From: Brachyhypopomus gauderio
Lineage: Eukaryota > Chordata > Actinopteri > Gymnotiformes > Hypopomidae
Direction of reading: 5' to 3'
NCBI RefSeq assembly: GCF_052324685.1
Contig: NW_027506890.1
Coordinates: forward strand, 627,539 to 691,538
DNA: 64,000 nucleotides
In this document: piece by piece, positions 10,301 to 19,040 of the stretch
How positions within the stretch are numbered: position 1 is the first letter of the stretch
Layout of the letters: each line of letters opens with the position of its first letter
Made by a program: the position numbers and the translations under genes
The notes under the pieces: generated by a model
The model's database searches: none
What the model saw: only the letters and a program-made list of their open reading frames with translations
What the model was told of the DNA's origin: nothing

Positions 10301-10577
10301 AGTAGTTGCTTGGAATTGCTGTGACAGTAGCTCCTGTATCCAGCTTGAACACAACTTTTCCACTGTTTAGTTGCACCATTTCGCACCACTCCTCCTCACC
10401 GTCAGAGCACATTTCTCCCAGGAAAGCAAAATCCTCCTCACTGCTCTCTTGTGCTGCCTCTGTGATATTATGGACACGCCCACTTGACCTACATTTCTTG
10501 GCAAAGTGTCCTTTTTTATGGCATTTTCTACACTCAGCTTCACGAGCAGGACAGTCCTTCCAAAGGTGCTTTTTCAT
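7362..10577 (-). CDS. Element B Pol polyprotein (zinc knuckle, protease, RT, RNase H, integrase)
   Basis: An uninterrupted 1071-codon frame. In order it shows a CCHC knuckle (CRKCHKKGHFAKKC, near residue 16) and protease LDTGATVTAIPS (near 80). RT follows with motif A KLDATSGFWQ and catalytic box CHADDIV, so the Asp residues are present. RNase H has SADASSFGLGGVLSQ, and the integrase HHCC finger ends CSICSQH. The integrase core has D, D and E in GTDLFF, SDNGPQ and ANGEAERA. It would copy element RNA to DNA and integrate it. It lies in the same frame as the upstream gag, separated by one TAA stop. The Met start listed is nominal, because another knuckle (CSRCGHMKKHLWKDC) straddles it. Confidence 0.93.
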   Translation of the reverse strand: MKKHLWKDCPAREAECRKCHKKGHFAKKCRSSGRVHNITEAAQESSEEDFAFLGEMCSDGEEEWCEMVQLNSGKVVFKLDTGATVTAIPSNYYSAKSHGTLQSSRKVLYGPGNHKLEVKGLFKGKLSFDNKVTEQDIYVVGGLAKPLLGLPALKALALIKWVHAVQGQQEEFRALYPTVFSGLGKLKEPYKIDLRPGAVPYALSTPRRVPLPLRDKVRVELNRMEGMGVISKVTKPTPWCAGLVVAPKAQPGKIRLCVDLTHLNKWVRRERHILPAVDHTLAMLAGARVFTKLDATSGFWQIPLSEESSLLTTFITPFGRYSFNRLPFGISSAPEHFQRRMSQMLEGFEGAVCHADDIVMYGEDMQQHNARLHKVLQRLQEEGLTLNEKCEFAKNSIMFVGHRVTADGVTPDPDKIRAIMEMPEPKNVEGVRRVMGMANYLGKFLPNLASYTRPIKELLSEKNEWSWEKPQIEAFQRLKKELSSPCVLAQYSPMAETCVSADASSFGLGGVLSQQQEDGTWRPTVFISRGLTEAEKHYAQIEKEALAVTWACECLSPYLLGLQFKIETDHKPLVPLLSSKALDELPPRVLRFRLRLLKFTYDIVHVPGKCLITADALSRAPVKHTLTQEEKDNEADVKVFVDAVVQSLPATEARLKVIQEKQKTDPICAKLIQYCQTVWPERHALHPDLGPYWPERENLSMAGELLLRGQRIVIPQSMRKDILRNLHSGHQGIVKCRARPRQSVWWPGLSVHISQLVDNCSICSQHRAEHREPLIPTPVQDRPWQRVGTDLFFWEKKTYFLLVDYFSRYIEVAHLSVATAGTVIAALKDVFSRHGIPETVISDNGPQYSCELFRNFADEYGFTHCTSSPRYPQANGEAERAVATVKGLWKGGEEKLKALMTYRATPLECGYSPAQLLMGRQLRTTIPQLPVNLRPRWPNIRGLRKAETRAKEKQQRNYNRRHRARNLPPLQAGQNVWLAKERKSGTVAQRATTPRSYIIDTDEGQVRRNRTHVRIIDPPQQPTPPVTLSTPVNPGNTVTTHADNREHTCGSDVPYVTRVGRVSRPPDRLDL

Positions 10578-10640
10578 GTGTCCACACCTGCTGCATCCAA
10601 ATGGCTGTGTGTCACTTTTCCCCTTTACTGCTTTCGGCCG

Positions 10641-11252
10641 TTAACTGCTCTTCTTAAACACTGTTTCAACTCGCCCCGGCTGCTGCTCTGTCCCCCGTAA
10701 CACCGGCTGTTGTCTTTTCACCGCCGCACTCTGTCTCACTTTCGTCATGGCTTTCTCTAAAGTCAACTCACTGTCCAGCTGTAAACTTTCCGACAGCTTA
10801 GCATCTCTTATGCCGACCACTATTCGGTCTCTGATAAGCTGGTCTCTCAGAGGCCCGAACTCACAGTGCTCTGCCAGCGTGTGCACTGCTGTGATAAAAG
10901 ATTCCACACTCTCACCTGGCTCTTGGCTCCTCCAGTTGAAGCGTGCTCTTTCGAAAATCACATTCCTCTTGCTCACACAATGCACTGTGAACGCATCCGT
11001 GACTGCCTTATATGACTTTTTCTGTTCCTCTGTTAGCGGCAGCACGTTTAAAATGTCCTCGGCCTCATCACCGACAGCATACATGAAAGCATTCACTTGA
11101 AATTCGTCTGATTTCTTGTCCAATTCAGTCGCTATTCTATAGCGCTCATAGCGTTTTAGCCATCTCGGCCATTCATTAGCATTGGTAAAGTCGAACTTGC
11201 CCGGTGGTGCTAACTGCGGTAGCGTTGCTCCTCCGTCTCTGTTTGCATCCAT
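10641..11252 (-). CDS. Element B Gag
   Basis: A 203-codon frame starts with ATG at 11252, 53 bases inside the primer site. It has Gypsy Gag character: an FDFTNANEWPRWLKRYERYR-type capsid start, then an RFNWRSQEPGESVESFITAVHTLAEHCEFG segment typical of the retrotransposon gag domain. The zinc knuckle that normally ends Gag lies downstream of the stop. The TAA at 10641-10643 is therefore placed between capsid and nucleocapsid, and reading resumes in the same frame into pol. Element A gag shows a related motif (FRFHKRNQEEGESV), so the two elements are distant relatives. Confidence 0.9.
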   Translation of the reverse strand: MDANRDGGATLPQLAPPGKFDFTNANEWPRWLKRYERYRIATELDKKSDEFQVNAFMYAVGDEAEDILNVLPLTEEQKKSYKAVTDAFTVHCVSKRNVIFERARFNWRSQEPGESVESFITAVHTLAEHCEFGPLRDQLIRDRIVVGIRDAKLSESLQLDSELTLEKAMTKVRQSAAVKRQQPVLRGTEQQPGRVETVFKKSS

Positions 11253-11304
11253 TTTGGCCTGTTTATTTGTCTTTAGTTCGTCTTTACTTCTTCTTTGTGA
11301 CTCC

Positions 11305-11321
11305 TTTTTACTTCTGACACC
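11305..11321 (-). other. Primer-binding site of element B, tRNA-Leu-like
   Basis: The minus strand reads TGGTGTCAGAAGT directly after the 5' LTR (one base between). This matches the start of the usual tRNA-Leu primer site (TGGTGTCAGAAGTGGG) for 13 bases and then diverges. Confidence 0.7.
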
Positions 11322-11322
11322 A

Positions 11323-11493
11323 TGTTATGTTAAGCGCAGACTGTGAGTGAGCATGAAGGAGACCAGTACTCAGGTTAGCGGTTTAGTAACTCACGAGTGA
11401 CTTTATTCCTTCAGAACAGGAAGTGAGTTACACACAACATAGTCCGTGCTACAACTCTCTGCAGTGCCTTACACTATTCCGCTTTACAGAACA
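11323..11493 (-). repeat. 5' LTR of Gypsy element B
   Basis: 171-bp copy with TG...CA ends, essentially identical to 7038-7208. It is followed by the second copy of the cgttt target duplication. Confidence 0.95.
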
Positions 11494-11498
11494 CGTTT

Positions 11499-11601
11499 CA
11501 ATGCCGTTTGCCTCAACAAAATACTCAAATCTCTCGGTGTAAGAGTTCCACTGTTCAACACTCTCATCGAAAGGACCGATATGTCCAATATATCCAGCCA
11601 T
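11499..11601 (-). pseudogene. N-terminal gag fragment of Gypsy element A
   Basis: The minus strand has an ATG at 11601 opening MAGYIGHIGPFDESVEQWNSY, a common start in fish Gypsy Gag proteins. It stays open to the cgttt duplication at 11498. Removing element B joins it to the gag piece below 7037 in phase, which shows B landed inside A gag. Confidence 0.85.
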
Positions 11602-11731
11602 TTTAAGTCAGAATAGCTTTTCACTCACTCAACGCAACAGAAGAGCTCAGTCGTGAAATCTCTCCCCGTTGTAGCGCACTCGCCGATTTTTTATTTTTTT
11701 TATTTTTTTAGACACAGCGTAGGTTGCGTCT

Positions 11732-11946
11732 TTATCCTCGTCGCCACTTTGTTATATCGGCAGTAGGCTGGTGAACTGCGATATACGGAATAATAACGAG
11801 ACCGACACGGACCTTCGGTTTACGTGAAGCTAATCCTGCTTCTCCCTTTTATTAGAACTAACAAAACAGTATACATATCCTAGGAATCTGCACACCCTTA
11901 AAGGGCCAGTATCCTTAAGTGTCAATGACGTATGAAATACATCACA
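11732..11946 (-). repeat. 5' LTR (11750-11946) and primer site of Gypsy element A
   Basis: The plus-strand segment begins TG at 11750 and ends CACA at 11946, about 197 bp. On the minus strand it starts TGTGATG and contains AATAAAA as a polyadenylation signal. Three bases after its end the minus strand reads TGGCGACGAGGAT (11734-11746), which fits a primer site. The ATG of gag follows about 130 bases later. No second LTR of A survives in the window. Confidence 0.72.
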
Positions 11947-12240
11947 CATCCTTTGCAGTTAGAACAGCTTCAACTCTTCTGGGAAGGCTGTCCACAAGGT
12001 TTAGGAGTGTGTTTATGGGGAATTTTGACCATTCTTCCGGAAGCGCATTTGTGAGGTCACATACTGATGTTGGATGCGAAAGCCTGGCTCTCAGTCTCCA
12101 CTCTCTTTCATCCCAAAGGTGTTCTATCGAGTTGAGTTCAGGACTGTGTGCAGGCCAGTCAAGTTCATCCACACCAGACTCAGCCATCCATGTCTATATG
12201 GTCCTTGTTTTGTGCACTGGTGCACAGGCTTCTCATTTTA
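11947..12240 (-). pseudogene. Tc1-like transposase C-terminal fragment
   Basis: The minus strand encodes ...SGVDELDWPAHSPELNSIEHLWDE... and then PTSVCDLTNALPEEWSKFPINTLLNLVDSLPRRVEAVL. This is the C-terminal end of a Tc1 transposase with the D/E element of the catalytic triad (SPELNSIEHLW, where NPIE is usual). It is a different family from the one at 2781-3660. It stops at the LTR of element A, and its 5' part decays beyond 12240. Confidence 0.8.
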
Positions 12241-13020
12241 AGCTGTTCTTTTTTGAGTGTTTCTACATTGTTAAGGTCACATACTTTCTACATTATCATA
12301 ATCATCACACAGACTTTCTGTACTACCAAGAATGAGGGGTATAACAGACAGAATCTGGTTTTATAATTTGATTGTGTTTGAGGGGATGGCATTAATAAAA
12401 AAGTAGATATGGAATAGATATGGAATATGGAGTAGATATGGAATAGGCCCAACCCCAGAGTACATTCACATTATGTGTACTAAGTATGGTTAATTTGTGA
12501 ATAAACAAAAGTCTGACTAAAGTTACATAACCGAAAAGTGTTGTCTACAAGACAAAACAATTGAAAAGTATGAAGTATTGTTACCATAAATTGTTTATTG
12601 AATATGAAAGGATAAATTGGTATTCACTATATGGTCAGATCATGATAAAATCATAAAAGTGGAATTTATTCATCAATAGACATACAAAGGTAGGTGCAGA
12701 GATTGCATATTCATTACATATTACATTCCTGAAGGTTTGTAGTCATGAAGAATTCAATAAGTATATTATTTTTCATTAGATATCATACAATATCAAACAT
12801 GATATTTACTTTAATTTCTAGGAATGCAAGATGATTACTCAAATGAAGGTGGTTACATTTATATCTGGTTCACATATCAAAATAAAGAAAAAATACAACA
12901 ATTAGAAAATGACAGTAATAATCAATTAAATGCAGAATGTATTGGGCTTACTTCACTAATTTCTATGGTACTAGATTAACACTATGTTAACACTTGAAAC
13001 TGCAAAACAACGTTTTCTCT
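12241..13020. other. AT-rich intergenic DNA
   Basis: No gene, RNA or clear repeat is visible. The sequence is AT-rich with many stops in all frames. Part of it next to the Tc1 fragment is probably the decayed remainder of that element. The GTPase gene begins, by its stop codon, at 13021. Confidence 0.5.
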
Positions 13021-14704
13021 TCAGCCCTCTTTCGTAAACCATGTTATCACATTGTTGAACACTCCAGTGACTTTCTTGCGCATTTTTATCATGTTTCTCA
13101 TTATGCGGCCATGTTCCTCATTCTCGGTGAGTGGCTCACGTTTCTCCACCTTCTGCAGAATCACAGCTTGTTGTTTAATCTTCTCCAACTCAGCAATGCG
13201 CTTCATGTATCCCTCTTTGGCTGTTTGCTTCTCAGACTCAATGAGTAGATCGATGTAGGCTGGTGTGGCCAAGGGATCTGGGCGAAGAGCAATTTCCTTC
13301 AGACGTGTCAGGCTTTGGGCTAGATTGTCACTCATATCCAAGACAACGTATTGGACATCATCGTATTCCTTCTTCAACTGCTGCACAATTTTCTCCTTTG
13401 TCATCTTTTCTCCCAGTGCATTTTCATATTGCTTTTTCAGATTTTCATATGTTTTTTTTTCTTTTTTAGTTACTGTGTCGATTCTATAAGTCATGTTGTG
13501 ATGTACGGTCCAGGGACATTTACCAGGACACACTGTGCAGCTGCCATTCTCCATCGCTGCACATCCTGCTTTATCTTCGTCACGTCGAATACCACATGGA
13601 TAATGGCAGGTATAGTTACAACCAAGACAATTGGTTATAAAGGTCCCCCTTTCAATGTCAACTTTAATAGGACATTGGGTTTCAATCTCGTATTCGAAAT
13701 TTTCATTTTCCTCCATGACATGCTTTTGCTGTAGCAGTGCTGCTGATGTTGTTTTAATTTCATCAAGTTTTACCAGACCAGTTTGGATGAGAGGCTGGAT
13801 TCCAGCTACAGTTGCCTCCAGCTGTTTGCGTTCATCCAGGACCTGCTTTGTGAGCTGGAGGCTCTTGGTCTCCATTGTTCCCAGGTGAGTGAAAAATCTT
13901 TTCATGCTTCCGTTGCCCATTTTCCAGAACATTGCATCAAAGTTGCCATCATCTTCATCATCATCATCACCTTCTTTATTTTTAGCAAAAAGAGCAGAAT
14001 TGTTGAATTTGAAATGAAGAAAGCTTCCATCAAATTTTTTTATACAAGGGATATCAGCAGCTTCAACTGCAGCAAGCACTGGAGGTTTCTGCCCATCAGC
14101 GAAGGTGATCATAATAGTGATGTTGTTTGCAATATCTTTTCCAAAAATGGAAAGAACAGCTTCAAAAATGTATTGTTGGGTTTGTGTTAATCGAGCTAAA
14201 GCTGACTGTACCACAAAACACACAGCATCGAGACCAAGAATGCCATCTTGCTCAGAGAAGAACTGTTGAATTTTCTCAGTGATCTCCTTGTCGTGTGCAA
14301 TTCCCCTCGTGTCTCCATACCCTGGTGTGTCTATGATTGTGACAGAATAAGGGACCTTGAAGTAATTCTGATGATGAATTTGATAGGCTGTGACCTCTGA
14401 AGTCTGGCTCTCTGCTTGAGTATTATTGTACTGCTCATCTATAAGTTTAAATCTCCATTCATCACCCCATTCCACTCCCAGGATGTAATTGATCATGCCG
14501 TTGATGAGTGGTCTTCCCTGATCCAGTTGCACCCAGGACCATTATTGTTTTGTTTGTTGTTGAGAGATTGGAAGGACTTCCAAAGTCCTTGTAAAGATGC
14601 CTTGTTCCTGTTTGTTTAAGTTTCAGCTTGTAGACTGATGGGTTACCTTCACTGAGTTTGATGTAGTTCTCATCATTTTCAATGGCAGTTTTGGAGTTGC
14701 TCAT
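13021..14704 (-). pseudogene. Fish P-loop GTPase-like gene (AIG1/septin-like G domain, Cys-rich segment, coiled coil), frameshifted
   Basis: One large minus-strand exon. ATG at 14704 opens MSNSKTAIEND..., leading to Walker A GATGSGKTT. At 14505-14512 the frame shifts, and the continuation LINGMINYILGVEW lies in another frame that runs to a stop at 13021. A two-base deletion (or one-base insertion) just after GKTT explains it. The rest shows IIDTPGYGDT (G3), a TFADG segment where G4 is expected, and then a Cys/His-rich stretch (CLGCNYTCHYPCG ... CTVCPGKCPW). Two long charged helices, likely coiled coil, end in VFNNVITWFTKEG. Total is about 560 residues. Multicopy intron-poor GTPases of this kind occur in fish and resemble GIMAP/AIG1 proteins in the G domain; the role is not established. 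The break could be a true null allele or a sequencing error. Confidence 0.75.
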
Positions 14705-14711
14705 TGTGCTC

Positions 14712-15787
14712 CTGATTAATGGAAGAGAAGTATATTACAGTTGATTAGTTGAACGCTTCTTAATCTGTTTCAAAGCTACTTTATATCAACACACCCTTGT
14801 CTTCTATGTTCATTACATCATATGATCACAAACCCCATGTAATCTTTATTTTGCAAATCAAATAATTTGTCACTGACCTCCTGATACCCCCCTTTTTTCG
14901 TTTCTGTATCTAATTATGTACATCTCACCAAAGTCAGTTTAAAATGACATTAACAATCTCCATAATAGTTAATAGGTGCTAAAAATAGAAATATAATTTC
15001 TTTCTTAGACCATGCTTCATACTTCTCACATTTTTCTAAACCATTTTATAAATTACATCCTTATAGACAATAAATCATCCTGAAGTATTAGTTTTAGAGC
15101 ATAACTTCACAATTAAATGACATTCAACCAGTAATATTCAAATAAACGTAAGGCAATAATTGATGATTTGTACACTTACCTGATATCTTTAAGTGTGTCA
15201 GTAATATTAGTTCATACTTAGTCTGTTTATATATGCCACCAAGCTCCTCTCTGCACCCTGTAAGACTTACTTTCGATTTCAAAGTACATAGCACATGGGA
15301 TGCAAATCCTGTCATTGATTTTAAAGTAAAAGTCATTTGGCATGATCTTTGAGAAAAATAATATACCTGTTGTATTCTTTGTAACTACAAAAATCCAGTA
15401 ATTCTGTAATATCTACCATGAAAATGAAATATGTATAATCAGCCTTATTTAAACATTTTTGTGAAACTAACATGATAAAATATTCTCTGCATTACCTTTG
15501 TGTATATAATGTTTAACAGATTACAGATAACAGATAACCTTATCCTACACACCACACCCACTTAACTAGGTGTGTCTGTCTCAAAGGTGCATTGCTGTTG
15601 TATTTCCCAGAAAGACCACAATTACTGCATCCCTGCCATAAACAGTGTGCTAAATATGTGATTGAGAAAATAAAACATGATTTCACTTCATTTTAGCTGT
15701 TTTCTCTTTAGATTTTTTCTGTTTGGTTTTTATAGATCTTTAGCAGTAAAACATGTTAAATTCCTTTGTGCATATTATATAGCTCCT
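14712..15787. other. Upstream region of the GTPase gene
   Basis: AT-rich DNA with no supported protein frame beyond the candidate untranslated exon. No repeat was recognised. Confidence 0.4.
15180..15250 (-). other. Candidate 5' untranslated exon of the GTPase gene
   Basis: The minus strand has a near-perfect splice donor, CAG|GTAAGTGTA, at 15180/15179. An acceptor (TTAATCAG) sits just upstream of the ATG at 14704, giving an intron of about 470 bases. The exon's 5' end is not visible, so its extent is a guess. Confidence 0.35.
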
Positions 15788-15789
15788 AC

Positions 15790-15940
15790 CACAGACGTAA
15801 TTTGGGGGGGGGGGACATGTCCCCCCCACTTTTTCCAAAGCCGGTTTTGGTCCCCCCCAGTTTTTACGGTAAAAACCAAATATTTAAATAGCGACGAATC
15901 CATGTCCCCCCACTTTTGAAATCAAAGTTACGTCCATGGC
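15790..15940. mobile_element. Short palindromic MITE-like repeat
   Basis: The ends mirror each other: ccacagacgtaattt at the left and aaagttacgtccatgg at the right. Facing G-run and C-run blocks (15806-15816, 15822-15828, 15853-15858, 15905-15910) let the interior fold. This looks like a non-autonomous DNA element of about 150 bp. The family is not recognised. Confidence 0.5.
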
Positions 15941-15960
15941 TCCTACATTGATGTAGGAAC

Positions 15961-16319
15961 ATATGTGTGACACTGTGGCGCTGGAGGAAGGACGAGACAC
16001 GAGTCCAGTCTTCTTAGACGAACGATACGTTTATACAAATAGCACAGTCAGCGCACGTAGAACACAAAACAGGAACGTGTACGATCCTCAAACAAAGCCG
16101 AGCACGGGACACTGCGCGAAAGCACATTAAATACAGAGCCTGATTAAATAGACAAACCACGTAATCCCCGCGTGATGACGAGACGAGCCACAGGTGAAAC
16201 TGATAATTACACTTGGACACAACCACAACCACGATGATACACAGACGCAGACGACTGGACGTAGACGACATGAACACACGCCCAGAGGGAGTGGTCGGGG
16301 ACTGTACCGTGACAATATG
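15961..16319 (-). repeat. Solo LTR with 5-bp target duplication atatg
   Basis: A 349-bp block (15966-16314) starts TGTGAC and ends GTGACA. It is flanked on both sides by the exact 5-mer atatg (15961-15965 and 16315-16319). That is the signature of an LTR retroelement reduced to one LTR by recombination. On the minus strand it begins TGTCACGGTACAGTCC, a style common in fish Gypsy LTRs, so I orient it minus. Confidence 0.8.
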
Positions 16320-16363
16320 CATATTTAATGTGGTTGTGTTTCCTAGAAACATCGCAATTACTG

Positions 16364-16413
16364 TTACCTAATTACCTAGTTACCTAATTACCTAACTACC
16401 TAATTACCTAATT
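16364..16413. repeat. Short tandem repeat (ttacctaa)n
   Basis: About six imperfect copies of an 8-bp unit, ttacctaa / ttacctag, just left of the hAT element. Confidence 0.85.
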
Positions 16414-16424
16414 ATGCCTATTAC

Positions 16425-17970
16425 CAGGGCTGGACTGGTAATCTGGCGTACCGGGCATTTGCCCGGTGGGCCGACAGTCCTCAGGGGCCGATGGATTTTT
16501 TTTCCTCCCTCTTTTCCTTAGAGACCGGCCCACAATTTAGAGGGGGCAGCCCATTGGCCCATTTTCAATATAGACAGTGGACTGAACCAATCAGGATAGA
16601 GGACGAAAGCGGCTCACCCTTTCTCTGCGTGGTCCGCTACGTTCAGTGTTGAGCACATTGTTAAAGGAGAGCCTGCATGGAGCAACAGAAGTGGCAGAAA
16701 GGGGGTGCGGAGAAGTTACGCGCAATGAAATTGAAGAGTCTCAATGTAGATATTACAAAATGTGTAAAAATCACAGACATGTTCGCTGCTGTAGCCTCCG
16801 TGTCCTCTGTAGGTGAAGACAGCAGCAGCAGACAGGGAGAGCAGCAGCCAGAGATGCAGGCTTGTGAAAGAGAAACCGAGGGACAGACTGAGCGGGAAAG
16901 TGTAGTACATAAGCAGATAGTAATGTTAGGATAACACTGGGACTTTATTACACGAGAATGATGAGCAATGGCAATTGATTAGTATCAGTATTAATGTGCC
17001 ATATTTTGTCAATTGTGATTTTTACACCCCAATCGAAATTTGTACTCCGCTTTTAACCCATCTGTGCAGTCAGAACACACACACACACACTAGTGATTAC
17101 TAGGGGGCTGTGGATCACACGTGCCCAGAGCGGTGGGCAGCCCTAGCCCGGCGCCCGGGGAGCAGTTGGGGTTAGGTGCCTTGCTCAAGGGCACCTCAGT
17201 CATGGCCTGTCTGGGAATCGAACCCACGACCCTCCGGTCACAAGTCCAGTTCCCTAACCGCCAGGCCATGACTGCCCCGCCAGGCCATGACTGCCCAATC
17301 AATTAATTCATTTGCATACTTCCCAAAATCTGGCAGCCACGCGCCTTTGTTCTGATAAAATAGCAAATGGTCAAGACTGAGAAGTGTTGGATGAGCTGCA
17401 AGTGTCCATTTTAGGTTATCATAGCATTTTAGATATTTATGGTGTGTTTAAAGGCTGCATAGTAGTTTGAATTTGTAGCCTCTATGCCCTATGCTAAGAT
17501 TTTAAAATTAATAAATGATAAATAAAAGCTTTGCAATTTAAGCATGACTACAGTAAGTGTAAAAAAAGATATGCCCACACTGAATAAGAGTAAAGTGGTG
17601 TCAAATGCTTTTAAGACATGTTTGCTTTGCATTAATTCAAAAATGAGCTTTGTTTGTAGCTGGATACAAATACATGTTATAGCTGTTTAAAGGAGGGAGC
17701 ACCTTTAACCTGAAGAGTTAGAATTGAGCTGTTTTATCAGAGATATTCAGAAAATACATATTAGAAATGATTTCAATAAAATCATAAAAGTGATTGTGAT
17801 ATAATAATGCTAAGATTGAATCCAATGACTTTAACCAGTAATTTAAAAATTATTTTTCTATGTCGTACCCCACATACATAAATTACAAGTCGGTTGTTGC
17901 TAATTGCGCTAATTATGAGGGGTCTAAACCAAAAATGCCAGGGCCGATTTTTTGGCCCAGTCCAGCCCTG
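16425..17970 (+). mobile_element. hAT-type DNA transposon, internally deleted
   Basis: Perfect 14-bp terminal inverted repeats: cagggctggactgg at 16425 and ccagtccagccctg ending at 17970. The 5' portion encodes MEQQKWQKGGAEKLRAMKLK ... KCVKITDMFAAV (16677-16934). That resembles the N-terminal leader of hAT/ZMYM1-like transposases. The BED or TTF finger, catalytic core and dimerisation domain are absent, so the copy is non-autonomous. The flanking 8-mers (cctattac and cctccgtg) do not match, so I see no target duplication. A SINE is inserted inside. Confidence 0.75.
17085..17297 (-). repeat. tRNA-derived SINE
   Basis: On the minus strand an A-box-like TGGCCTGGCGGTTAGGGAA and a B-box-like GGTCGTGGGTTCGATTCCC sit at tRNA-like spacing. 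They are followed by a body containing TGCCCTTGAGCAAGGCACC and a GC-rich stretch, ending near a (TG)n tail (17078-17091). The first 18 bases are tandemly duplicated (gccaggccatgactgcc twice, 17263-17296). It is transcribed in principle by RNA polymerase III and moved by a partner LINE. Confidence 0.75.
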
Positions 17971-18960
17971 CCTCCGTGTACAGCGGCAGCTGTCCTGTTG
18001 TTGTGTTCATCCCTCAGGTGGGCGGAGCCCGCGATCCGTCTCACCTGAGGGTCATTTGTTTGCCTATATATGTCTTGTCTTTGTACCAGTTGACCGCTGG
18101 TTATTATATCCTTCATTTGGATCTAAGTCACGGGTTTTGGTTTGCGCACTTTTCCTATTAAACCATCCTTTTTCCCTGAGACTTGCCGTGATCGCTTCCA
18201 TTTTATTTCGCTCACCCTGCCAGCTGCTTTCGTCTCCTTTTCTTTCTCCTTCGTTCGTGGTCATGTCTCGTGGTAAGTGTTTGTCTGCGTGGTGTTTGTT
18301 TACTATATGTTGTCTGAAGAGCTGGGTCGTTTTTTGTTTGTCCCGCCGTGCTTGAATGTTGTTGTGTATGGCACGGCGGTGACTAGGGCAATTGACCTTG
18401 ATACAGCTCTTCGTGTTGAGTGTGTTGTTGTACACAATCGTGTACGTGTGAATGGGCATGTAGATCAGTGTGCGTGCTCTCGTATGTTAAATGTTATGTG
18501 TGTGACGCGAGTGCCGCATGTCATGGCCGCCTCGCTCCCCGATTGTCTTGATCTGTGTGGGGAGCGACCGCGAACCTGAGCGGCGCGTCACTAGTGTGTG
18601 TTAAGAGCGCGCATGTGTGGGTCCTGTCCGTTTGCCGTTTGTACACTGTTTTTTTTTTTGTCTTTTTTCGTGTTCGTTTTGTCCTAGCGTGTTGCGTGAT
18701 TTGTTTTATGTAATTCCTTGCATGCACTTCCCCCCTAAATGTGTGTTGGGTGGGGGTCTAGCGAGGTCCTGTGCTACGGGGAGTGGCACAGAGGGTACAG
18801 CTCCTATGGAGGCCCTGACCAGGGATTCAATGGTGTTCTCCAGAGCCGGTAGGGGCCCCTCACCTGCTAAATGAGGTGAGTTGTTTGGTGTCCCCTCCTG
18901 CTGAGATGGAGACCCCTCCCCCCGGGTGCAGGGTGCCGAGATGTTCAGGGTAGTGTGCGT
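17971..18960 (+). other. LTR-like, uncharacterised retroelement piece
   Basis: Right after the hAT end the sequence has a TATATATG box (18064-18071) and a downstream ATTAAA-type signal near 18158. It then becomes T-rich with scattered CpG. This is the layout of an LTR promoter and leader on the plus strand. I found no target duplication and no gag, so the call is tentative. Confidence 0.3.
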
Positions 18961-18964
18961 ACAT

Positions 18965-18965
<1 letters not shown>

Positions 18966-19005
<40 letters not shown>
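18966..19005. repeat. (TG)n microsatellite
   Basis: About 20 TG units followed by gcgcgtgcgtg. Confidence 0.95.
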
Positions 19006-19008
<3 letters not shown>

Positions 19009-19040
19009 TGCGTGAGTTCTGTGCAGGTTACCACTGGCGG

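Larger units (their letters stand above)
7038..11493 (-). mobile_element. Ty3/Gypsy retrotransposon B, full length, young, inside element A
   Basis: A 4456-bp element runs on the minus strand between two 171-bp direct LTRs (7038-7208 and 11323-11493). I found one difference between the LTRs. It is flanked by an exact 5-bp target duplication, cgttt (7033-7037 and 11494-11498). Internal parts are in canonical order: tRNA-Leu-like primer site beside the 5' LTR, gag, pol (protease, RT, RNase H, integrase), and a polypurine tract beside the 3' LTR. Near-identical LTRs imply recent insertion. It splits element A gag, so it is the younger of the two. Confidence 0.95.

Noticed and set aside
17200..17297. 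Possible tRNA gene on the minus strand
   Set aside because: A and B box-like segments are present, but the sequence does not close a full cloverleaf and continues into a SINE body.
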